Assembly: GCA_002838945.1 (NCBI GenBank) | Contig: PGXB01000026.1 | Span: forward strand, 1-49,282 | DNA from: a candidate division Zixibacteria bacterium HGW-Zixibacteria-1 | GTDB taxonomy: Bacteria; Zixibacteria; MSB-5A5; GN15; PGXB01 | Reading direction: 5' to 3' | Length of the DNA: 49,282 nt | Shown here: in pieces, positions 8,642 to 15,698 of the stretch | Layout: each line of letters opens with the position of its first letter | How positions within the stretch are numbered: the first letter of the stretch is position 1 | Program-made: the position numbers and the translations under genes | Notes under the pieces: model-generated | Database searches by the model: none | What the model saw: only the letters and a program-made list of their open reading frames with translations | Told to the model about the DNA's origin: nothing

Positions 8642-9144
8642 AACGAATTATCGTCCTTGCCGCTTTATCAATATTATGCATGGTCGTCAATTTTTGTGTT
8701 AATTGCTCCAATCCTTTGGACATTGAAAATGTCGCACCACCCAGTCGATTTACCGGAGTCGATACCATCTATAACCTGGATACTTTGAATACATCAGACA
8801 CCACTATCATCGTCGATACCGTTATTGTCGTGGTGCATGACACCACGGGATCCCAGATTATCTGTTCCAGAATCGACTGCAATCAAAAGGAGATAGTCTG
8901 GATGTTTCGCAATGCGGAAGGTTCCCACAAGCTGGAATTTGTCGCCTTCACAGAGGAGGATCAGCCCTGTCAGAAATTGGTGGTGGATGTTGACGGACAG
9001 GAATTCAGCTGGAAGCCGGTGGAAAACCCTGAGCTGATCATGGAACAGGACCTGAATCAAAATGCGACAATTCGGATAAGTTCAACGAATCCGAAAGCTC
9101 TCGGCCATGCCATTTATATCTGCCTCACCCTTAGCAGCATATAA
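8638..9144 (+). CDS. Putative secreted protein or lipoprotein, function unknown
   Basis: This 168-residue protein has a hydrophobic N-terminus (about 3-19) followed by FCVNCSNP. Cys23 would be the lipidation site, but the residue before it is Asn rather than Gly/Ala/Ser, so the lipobox is imperfect. A Thr/Asp/Val-rich linker (about 38-60) precedes a small domain with several Cys and Glu residues (IICSRIDCNQKEIVWMF). I recognise no family. Translation is coupled to the OmpA-like gene by an ATGA overlap, so the two probably act together at the outer membrane. Confidence 0.6.
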   Translation: MKRIIVLAALSILCMVVNFCVNCSNPLDIENVAPPSRFTGVDTIYNLDTLNTSDTTIIVDTVIVVVHDTTGSQIICSRIDCNQKEIVWMFRNAEGSHKLEFVAFTEEDQPCQKLVVDVDGQEFSWKPVENPELIMEQDLNQNATIRISSTNPKALGHAIYICLTLSSI

Positions 9145-9522
9145 TTACAGGAATCCGGGCAGACAATAATACCGTTTAGGATTTGCAGAACCTGAAGGTC
9201 AAATCTATCGATACATCTGCATCAGTTCCACGGCGTAATAAATCACTCCCCTTTTTCCGGCCCGTTAAAACACATCTTTGCGCTCCGGATCGCCGGGGCA
9301 TCATCCACGTAAAGGCTTGACAATTTTGAACATATGCTGTTTATTATAATGGTGTGATTTCATGGATAGTAACGACCATATAAGAAATACAGTCTGGCTT
9401 TCAGCGCCATGAATCGGGCAGTAAAGTAGGTTGAGATGCTCTCTCGCTCGCTCCGGTAGAAAAGCTTCTCGCTAATGAGACAGGTTGGATAAATGGTCGG
9501 ATTTTGGATGGAATAAGCGGCA
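9145..9522. other. Intergenic region upstream of the ECF sigma operon
   Basis: No gene is supported in these 378 bases. TTGACA (9317-9322) and TATAAT (9345-9350) are both perfect hexamers, but 22 bases apart, which is too wide for a normal sigma-70 promoter. The autoregulatory promoter expected for an ECF sigma operon should lie here, but no consensus can be named from one sequence. No strong terminator was seen after 9144. Confidence 0.45.
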
Positions 9523-10140
9523 ATGTTCAAGACTGACGCGGAATTATGGCAGGAAATTATTGCCAATAGCGGCAAATCCTGGGAAGAGCTGATAAAGCGC
9601 TACCAGGCTTTAGTCTATGCTGTTTCTACCCGGGCCGGGTTGACCATGATGGATGCCGCCGACTGTTTCCAGCAAACCTGGCTGGCACTTTACAAAAACC
9701 GCAAAAAATTAAAGGACCCGTCGCGGCTTTCGGCCTGGCTGGTGACTACGGCCAAGCGGGAAGCTTTGTTGCTTCGCCGCCGGGCGGACCGAGACTCGGG
9801 AATTACGGATACTTCATCCTGCCGGTACGGGAATAACCCGGTCAATAAAGAGGCGGAGTTGGTCAGCCCGGCTCTTCTTCCCGACGAGGAACTGGAGCAA
9901 CTGGAAAACCAGGCCCGGCTCGAAATCGCTCTGGATGAGCTTGACCGGCGCTGTCAGCAGGTTATGGAGGCCTTTTTCTTTGCCCCCGAAAATAAGTCAT
10001 ATGAAGAAATTGCAATATCTTTTGGAATATCTTCAAATTCCCTGGGTCCTCTTCGCCGCCGCTGTCTGGAAAGACTTAAGCAGATTCTTTTGAAAAATCA
10101 GGGGGCGGGAGAACGAAATAACGCTAAATCGACTCTGTAA
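9523..10140 (+). CDS. ECF-type RNA polymerase sigma factor
   Basis: This is a 205-residue sigma-70 family protein of the extracytoplasmic-function type. Region 2 covers about 20-90 (FQQTWLALYKNRKKL..RLSAWLVTTAKREALLLRRR). Region 4 covers about 130-190 (ALDELDRRCQQVMEAFFF, then SYEEIAISFGIS and a recognition helix with RRRCLERLKQI). Regions 1 and 3 are absent, as usual for ECF factors. It directs RNA polymerase to a specific promoter set. It is the first gene of a four-gene operon with an anti-sigma-like protein, a TPR-CHAT protease and a secreted subtilase. Only 3 bases separate it from the next gene. Confidence 0.9.
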   Translation: MFKTDAELWQEIIANSGKSWEELIKRYQALVYAVSTRAGLTMMDAADCFQQTWLALYKNRKKLKDPSRLSAWLVTTAKREALLLRRRADRDSGITDTSSCRYGNNPVNKEAELVSPALLPDEELEQLENQARLEIALDELDRRCQQVMEAFFFAPENKSYEEIAISFGISSNSLGPLRRRCLERLKQILLKNQGAGERNNAKSTL

Positions 10141-10143
10141 TGT

Positions 10144-10731
10144 ATGAAGATAAGGAGGAATATTACGAGCAGACATCTGAGTCGAAAAGAATTGATTGAG
10201 CTTGCGCAGAAGCAGCCGGAGAAACTGCCCGGGCATTTGACCGAATGTGTCGAGTGCCGGGAAATGGCCGAGTTGTTCAGGATTTATGCTGTCGCCAATC
10301 GTCCCGCATTGCCCGATGCGCCCAAAGCCTGGGTGGATAAGGCCGTTGCGATTATGAAAGGCGCCGGGGTCCGGAGCAAACTCAAACGCCTGTCGGCGCT
10401 TATCGCTTTTGACTCATGGGCAATACCTCAACCGGTTGGAGTGCGCAGCGAAGTCGCCTCCGAGCATCGCCGACTCCGCTTCACCGCCGATGATATTGTT
10501 TTTGATCTTCGCGCGGAGCGCCTTCAAAAGAGCTGGGTGCTGGTGGCACAGGTCAAGAGCAAATCAGATGTCGCAGTTGTCGTCGAGGCCGACAAGAAAA
10601 TGATATCGCCTGACAAGAGCGGCCTTTATCAATGGTCAGGAACCAAACCCCCCAGGAAAATTTCTCTCAAATCCGATGCGTTCGATATCCGACTGCCGGA
10701 GTTAGTATGGAAAAACCGCCGCTTGAAATAG
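10144..10731 (+). CDS. Soluble zinc-finger anti-sigma-like protein
   Basis: This 195-residue protein has an N-terminal H31-x3-C35-x2-C38 motif (HLTECVECRE) of the ZAS/zf-HC2 type found in anti-sigma factors. It lies directly after the sigma gene. It has no transmembrane helix, so it is cytoplasmic, unlike most ECF anti-sigma factors. Residues about 85-195 form a beta-rich domain of unknown family (RLRFTADDIVFDLRAE, SWVLVAQVKS). The ATG at 10144 has no Shine-Dalgarno site before it. Instead AAGGAGG lies inside the gene at 10152-10158, followed by in-frame ATT at 10162. Either coupling from the sigma gene starts translation, or a rare ATT start is used. The direct link to the TPR-CHAT gene, which overlaps its end by 25 bases, makes it a candidate protease substrate. 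Confidence 0.72.
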   Translation: MKIRRNITSRHLSRKELIELAQKQPEKLPGHLTECVECREMAELFRIYAVANRPALPDAPKAWVDKAVAIMKGAGVRSKLKRLSALIAFDSWAIPQPVGVRSEVASEHRRLRFTADDIVFDLRAERLQKSWVLVAQVKSKSDVAVVVEADKKMISPDKSGLYQWSGTKPPRKISLKSDAFDIRLPELVWKNRRLK

Positions 10732-13454
10732 CCGCACGCCGCTTTCTGAGTACCGGCCATATCAAGGATTTCACTGAAGATATACTCGCCAAGGAATGCG
10801 ATGCCCTGATCCAGAAAGAGGCGCGACATTCCCTGAAATCAGCCAGGGCAATGGCAGGCTCTTTTATTAAAAAAGCCGAAGCCTGTGGCCTTACTATGCA
10901 ATTGACCGCATATCGGACCCTGGCCCGCATGTCGCATATGAGCGGCGCTCATTCCGAAGCTCTTGGGGCATATTTAAAAGCAAGAAAACTGGCCACACCC
11001 GAACCGTTGGTTCGCGGCCGGATTGATCGGGCGCTGGTCGATGTCTATATGTATCTCGGCGATTTTGCCAAAGCCCGACAGGCGGCGAATCGCGCCATAA
11101 AATCATTTAATATTCTCGGCTCGGAAACCGATTTGGCCCAGACACAGGTGAATTATGCCAACCTGCTTCATCGTCAGGACCGGCACCGCGAAGCGGAAAA
11201 GCTATATCGGACCGCCGCCGAGTTTTTTGAAAAAACCGACAATCGTATCGCCGTGGCCCGGTGTTACTACAATCGGGCGAATACACTCGTACAGCTTTTT
11301 GATTTTCATCCGGCCGAGGCGCTTTATCAGCAGGCCATGAAAATTTATGACAACGAAGGGTACGCGCTCGATTCATGCGACGCCCGCTATGGAATTGCAT
11401 GGCTGCAAATGCTGAGCGGGAATTATCACATGGCCCTTTTGGAACTCGCCGCCTGTGAAAAGACATATCATGAGGGTGGAGATCCCCGAGGGGAGTCTCT
11501 CTGCTCGCTTGACCGGGCCGAAATCTATCTTAGTCTGGGCCTATATACGGATGCTCTTCAGGCTGCCAGAGACGTTGAGAAAAAATTCGCCAAACTCAAA
11601 CTTCGGTACGAACGAGTCAAAGCTTCCTTATTCAGAGGTCAGGCTGCTTCCGCACTGGGTTTAAAACGCGAGGCCAGGACCGCCATGGCTCGTGCCAGGA
11701 CCGGTTTCACAGCGGAGAAAAATAAAGGATTTACCGGTGTGGTTCATCTGCTGGCCGCCGATCTGGCCGGGCGGAATCAGAAATCCCGATTGACCGAGAT
11801 CAAATCGGCACGTAAGCATTTTGCCCAGGCGCAACTGCCGCTCTGGGAAGCGGTTTGCGATCTGCATGAAGCGGTCGATTCGAAAAAGGCAAAAAAGGCC
11901 CTGGAGCGGCTGGCACAAAACGGCGCGGCCCGCAATGTTCCGCACCTGTATGCACTCTGGCAAACGGCCTATGGCGACTTCGAAAATGCCGAGGGTCGTC
12001 CTGATGCCGCTCGCCGGCGATGGCGCCAAGCGGCCGAGCGGATCGACTCCGTGCGGGCGCAGCTTCCGCCGTTGGAACTGAGAAGCGCCTATGGGCGCAT
12101 CTACAGCTCACCGCACCTGCGGCTGATAAATTCCGAACTGGAACACGATGTTTCCATGGCCGCAATCTGGTCGGAAAGATATAAGACGGCCGGTGTCTGG
12201 TCGCCGTTGAGACCGATGAACGCCGATGAACCGGCACGGCGCCATGTCGAAGAATCACTGGATGCACTGGCCCATCAGGTTGTCGCCCTGGCTCATCATA
12301 TTTCTCCCTCAACCGGCGAAAGATCTCTCTCACCAGCGACGATAAATAAGGCAATGACGCAACTTCAAAAAAGAGTTCGCAATGAATTGATTGCCGCCGA
12401 GACAGCCGGCGATCAATCGGTAACACCGGTGGAAAAGTTATTGAGCAATATTGAAACCGTTTCCCGTCGAATGCCGGTAGTTCAGTTCCATATTCAAAAT
12501 GATGAAATTATCGCCTTTGTGCACCGATCCGGCGAAACGAAATTGCACCGCTATCACAATGGTTATGTTCGACTGGCCGGTGCCATGCAGCGCTGGCGCT
12601 TTATTCTGGAAGGCGAATTGCTTGCCTCCTATCTGGGCGAAAAGACCGATGAAAATATTGAAACCGCTTTCTGGACCGAATTGGGTGAATGGCTCTGGAC
12701 CCCATTGAAAATCGAACACGACTGCCCCAGGGTGCTGATACTTCCCGAAGGAGAATTGGCGAATCTTCCGTGGCAGGCTCTTATCGTTGACGGCAGACGG
12801 CTTGCCGAGCGCCATCATTTTATCCTTGCACCAAGTCTGCGGCATTTCCTGCATGCCGGAAGCATCCGAATCGGATCGGATAAAATCGAACTATTCAGGG
12901 GATCGGACAAGAATCTGCCTTACAGCAGCCATGAGTTGAAAATTTTCTCCAGACATGCCGGTGACCGGGCCGTCATTCATAACCCGATCCATCGGGCAGG
13001 ATGGCCGTCCCACGGCGAGGCACAATTGTGGCATTTCACCGGACATGCCGAACTGCGCACCGATAACCCGTTTTATTCGTATCTGGTTCTTGAGGATGGC
13101 CCGCTCTTTGCCGCCGATTTTCGCTTGAAGCAGTTCCATGTGGGTCTGGTGACCCTGGCCGCCTGCCGGTCCGGGGAACAGGTGGCCATGCCCGGCGAGG
13201 AATCGACCGGTTTGGTGCGATCCCTGCTGGAAATGGGCGCTCGTAATGTAATTGCCAGCTACTGGCCGGTCTCCGACCGGACCACGGCTTATTGGATGAA
13301 AGCATTTTACGATAAATTTTTCAATGGAATAAACATTCAGGATGCGGCCCGCTATGCTTCGAACATGGTCAGGGAGCAATACCCTTCCGCCTATCATTGG
13401 GCGGCCTTTTTCATATCCGGCGCGGGTGACATGGGAGGATCAAATGCAAATTAA
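10707..13454 (+). CDS. TPR-CHAT caspase-like protease
   Basis: This is a 915-residue cytoplasmic protein. Residues about 60-480 are helical tetratricopeptide repeats (for example HSEALGAYLKARKLA, HREAEKLYRTAAEFF and ALYQQAMKIYDNEG). The C-terminal ~300 residues form a CHAT domain (caspase HetF-associated with TPRs). The expected catalytic pair is present: H780 in LWHFTGHAEL and C820 in LAACRSGE, followed by GARNVIASYWPVSD and a closing AAFFISG. The protein is therefore probably an active cysteine protease controlled through its TPR part. The start at 10707 follows GGAG (10698-10701) and overlaps the anti-sigma-like gene; an upstream in-frame ATG at 10632 lies deep inside that gene and is less likely. 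TPR-CHAT proteases are known in type III-E CRISPR systems (Csx29) and other immune modules. Confidence 0.9.
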   Translation: MEKPPLEIAARRFLSTGHIKDFTEDILAKECDALIQKEARHSLKSARAMAGSFIKKAEACGLTMQLTAYRTLARMSHMSGAHSEALGAYLKARKLATPEPLVRGRIDRALVDVYMYLGDFAKARQAANRAIKSFNILGSETDLAQTQVNYANLLHRQDRHREAEKLYRTAAEFFEKTDNRIAVARCYYNRANTLVQLFDFHPAEALYQQAMKIYDNEGYALDSCDARYGIAWLQMLSGNYHMALLELAACEKTYHEGGDPRGESLCSLDRAEIYLSLGLYTDALQAARDVEKKFAKLKLRYERVKASLFRGQAASALGLKREARTAMARARTGFTAEKNKGFTGVVHLLAADLAGRNQKSRLTEIKSARKHFAQAQLPLWEAVCDLHEAVDSKKAKKALERLAQNGAARNVPHLYALWQTAYGDFENAEGRPDAARRRWRQAAERIDSVRAQLPPLELRSAYGRIYSSPHLRLINSELEHDVSMAAIWSERYKTAGVWSPLRPMNADEPARRHVEESLDALAHQVVALAHHISPSTGERSLSPATINKAMTQLQKRVRNELIAAETAGDQSVTPVEKLLSNIETVSRRMPVVQFHIQNDEIIAFVHRSGETKLHRYHNGYVRLAGAMQRWRFILEGELLASYLGEKTDENIETAFWTELGEWLWTPLKIEHDCPRVLILPEGELANLPWQALIVDGRRLAERHHFILAPSLRHFLHAGSIRIGSDKIELFRGSDKNLPYSSHELKIFSRHAGDRAVIHNPIHRAGWPSHGEAQLWHFTGHAELRTDNPFYSYLVLEDGPLFAADFRLKQFHVGLVTLAACRSGEQVAMPGEESTGLVRSLLEMGARNVIASYWPVSDRTTAYWMKAFYDKFFNGINIQDAARYASNMVREQYPSAYHWAAFFISGAGDMGGSNAN

Positions 13455-14856
13455 AATAATTCATAAGACATCGTTGATAATTTTCCTGGGGTGGCTGCTC
13501 CTGCTGTTGCCGCACTCATTCGGCTCCGGCTTGAATAATGGCTCCAACCCTGAGGAACTGGTTTGCCGGATGGAGCCCGGATATGATATTGAAATTATCA
13601 ATACTCTATATGGCACGACTGTCAGGAGCTACCAGCCGCAAATCAAGTGTTACCTGTTGATCGTTCCCGAGGGTCAGGATCCCGAAAGCCTCGCAACCAT
13701 GATCAATACCCGGTTCGAGGTCCAGTATTGCGGGGCCAATTATTATCTGGCCGCTCCCGAACCGTTCCAGCGAAGCCAGCCCTTCCTGGACAACCAGGGT
13801 ATCGGCGATCTGGAAACCCAGTTGGCCGCAACCACTCTCGATCTGGCCACGGCCCAGATTATCACCGAGGGGATTGATGTCAATGTGGCCATTTTGGATG
13901 GCGGCATAGATTTCGATCATCCCGAATTTGTCGAAAAATCGGGCGGCGTTTTTTCCGGCTGGGACTTTATCGATAATGACTCTATCGCCAATGATGAGCC
14001 GGGCGGTTCATGTTCCGGACACGGGACATTTGTGGCCGGTGTCGTCAAGCTGGTGGCGCCGGCATCCCATATTTATGCCTACCGCGTTCTGGACACCACC
14101 GGTGAGGGCGATGGTTACAATATTGCCGCCGCCGTCCTGAAAGCGATCGCCGACAGTTGCAAGGTTATAAACATCAGTTTCGGCATGATTGGCGAAAATG
14201 TCGCTCTCGATGACGCCCTGAGGTACGCCAGAGACAATGATGTCATGGTGATTGCGGCGGCCGGCAATGATTCCACCGACAGCAACCTGATCTTTCCATT
14301 TCCGGCTTCGAGATATTATTGTATCGCGGTGGCCGCCCTCGACTCGCTTAACTACCGGGCCGACTTTTCGAATTTCGGTGTTAAAGTCAATGTGTGCGCC
14401 CCCGGAACGGCGATTTACGCACCCTATCTGGACACTCTCTATGGCTGGTGGAGCGGAACCAGTTTCGCCGCGCCTTTTGTTACCGGATTGGCGGCATTAA
14501 TCTATTCATTGAACCCCGATATCGAATGGGATGATGTCTATAATATCATAAATCAGACCGCCACTAATGTCGATTCGCTTAATCCCGGTATTGAGGGCAT
14601 GCTCGGAAACGGCCTGATTAATATGACCGCTGCCCTGCAAATGGTCGGTGAGCCATATATGTCAGGCGATGCCAACCATGATGAAATTGTCAACCTGCTG
14701 GATATCATGTTTGTGATTTCATACCTGTACCGAGGAGGACCTGCGCCGATTCCCCTTATTTCCGCCGACGCCGATGGAAGCGGGAGTGTCACGATTCTGG
14801 ATCTGGCCTATTTGATCAAGTATCTTTACAAAAACGGGCCGCCTCCGGTCGGTTAA
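13444..14856 (+). CDS. Secreted subtilisin-like serine protease (S8) with C-terminal dockerin
   Basis: This 470-residue protein begins with a signal peptide (about 1-28). A short propeptide-like region leads to the S8 domain. The triad is D152 (AILDGGID), H193 (SGHGTFVAG) and S340 (SGTSFAAP), with N275 in AAAGND as oxyanion residue. Residues 406-470 are a type I dockerin of two calcium-loop repeats (GDANHDEIVNLLDIMF and ADADGSGSVTILDLAY). Dockerins bind cohesins; no cohesin is visible in this window. The start at 13444 follows GGAGG (13434-13438). The gene overlaps the end of the CHAT gene by 11 bases, so it is translated with it and is presumably part of the same response. A strong terminator follows. 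Confidence 0.92.
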   Translation: MQIKIIHKTSLIIFLGWLLLLLPHSFGSGLNNGSNPEELVCRMEPGYDIEIINTLYGTTVRSYQPQIKCYLLIVPEGQDPESLATMINTRFEVQYCGANYYLAAPEPFQRSQPFLDNQGIGDLETQLAATTLDLATAQIITEGIDVNVAILDGGIDFDHPEFVEKSGGVFSGWDFIDNDSIANDEPGGSCSGHGTFVAGVVKLVAPASHIYAYRVLDTTGEGDGYNIAAAVLKAIADSCKVINISFGMIGENVALDDALRYARDNDVMVIAAAGNDSTDSNLIFPFPASRYYCIAVAALDSLNYRADFSNFGVKVNVCAPGTAIYAPYLDTLYGWWSGTSFAAPFVTGLAALIYSLNPDIEWDDVYNIINQTATNVDSLNPGIEGMLGNGLINMTAALQMVGEPYMSGDANHDEIVNLLDIMFVISYLYRGGPAPIPLISADADGSGSVTILDLAYLIKYLYKNGPPPVG

Positions 14857-14880
14857 CAAATGGTCCCAAATTCGCCTTGC

Positions 14881-14908
14881 GGGACGGCCCTCCGGCCGTC
14901 CCTTTTTT
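14881..14908 (+). terminator. Rho-independent terminator of the sigma/CHAT operon
   Basis: A perfect 9-base-pair stem (GGGACGGCC 14881-14889 with GGCCGTCCC 14894-14902) has loop CTCC and is followed by six T. It begins 24 bases after the subtilase stop codon and closes the four-gene operon. Confidence 0.93.
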
Positions 14909-15085
14909 ATCACGCAAATAACTGCTTTTTCCACGGTGATTAATTTCCCGAAATAATCCTGAAAAATCTGAAAAATTGCCTTCCGAACACGCACGAAATC
15001 AGAACGAATATACTCTGTATATCAGACGGTAAATGAGAAACATGTTCTATGCCATAATTTCTGTGGTAAACAAAGAAAGAGGGAC

Positions 15086-15442
15086 ATGAAATCAAGATTC
15101 TATCAGGTGGTTCTTCTGGTTACGGCGATCCTTCTGGTTCTGGGCCAGAGTTGCTCGGAGAATAATCCGGCCGAGCCGGTCGCCGATATTTTGAATACTA
15201 ATGACGGTTATATACAATTTAAGGCCGTTTCGGCCTCGATAGATGTCGCCACTGGAACAGTCACATTTAAAGATGTCCCGGAAATCGGTATAATCAATAG
15301 TGAGACCCAGTTGATCGGCCTTGACGGCAGCCCTCTTGAGCTAACCGACTTTTATTTTAATGATGGTGTCCTGGTCAGGGGCAAAAGACTTTCTGAAAAC
15401 AGATTAATAATTTCACTTATGATGGAGGTAGTTGAAATATAG
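15086..15442 (+). CDS. Small putative lipoprotein, function unknown
   Basis: This 118-residue protein has a signal peptide with lipobox LGQSC, so Cys23 is probably lipidated. The mature part is short and beta-rich (IQFKAVSASIDVATGTVTFK) and matches no family I recognise. A ribosome site (AAAGAGGG) lies just upstream. The gene stands alone between two hairpins. Its position between the CHAT operon and the TIR gene does not show a functional link. Confidence 0.65.
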   Translation: MKSRFYQVVLLVTAILLVLGQSCSENNPAEPVADILNTNDGYIQFKAVSASIDVATGTVTFKDVPEIGIINSETQLIGLDGSPLELTDFYFNDGVLVRGKRLSENRLIISLMMEVVEI

Positions 15443-15502
15443 AAGATATTTCCTGCCGCCATTGAGGGTGAATTTTTTTCTAGGTTCTCCTTTTTTCATC
15501 TA

Positions 15503-15538
15503 ATAGAGCAGATGGGACCACGGTTCCATCTGTTCTAT
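15503..15538 (+). terminator. Hairpin, probable terminator
   Basis: The stem of 13 pairs (ATAGAGCAGATGG 15503-15515 with CCATCTGTTCTAT 15526-15538) has one G-T pair and a 10-base loop. The T-rich stretch after it is weak and interrupted (ATTTATGGCCGTTTTT), so efficiency is uncertain. It lies about 60 bases after the lipoprotein gene. Confidence 0.6.
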
Positions 15539-15611
15539 ATTTATGGCCGTTTTTAATGATCGGTAACAGGCTGTGACCCGACACCGCCCGAAAATCAAAC
15601 CAATTTTTCAT

Positions 15612-15640
15612 TTGTAGATTTACTAATCTTGTATTATTAT
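15612..15640 (+). promoter_or_regulatory. Candidate sigma-70 promoter of the TIR gene
   Basis: TTGTAG (15612-15617) and TATTAT (15635-15640) are separated by 17 bases. Transcription would start near 15647, about 50 bases before the TIR gene. Both hexamers are imperfect. Confidence 0.4.
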
Positions 15641-15698
15641 AAGTCAGCTTGTCGGAATCAAAGCTCGAAAAGCGAAAAGTCAGAAGTAAGGCAAATCG

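Noticed and set aside
9317-9350. TTGACA and TATAAT upstream of the ECF sigma gene
   Set aside because: The 22-base spacing is outside the working range of sigma-70 promoters. A similar TTGACA/GATAAT pair with 22 bases lies at 44795-44828, probably also by chance.
11800-12426. Open frame antisense to the TPR-CHAT gene
   Set aside because: Arg/Pro-rich sequence without ribosome site, fully explained by codon use of the opposite strand.
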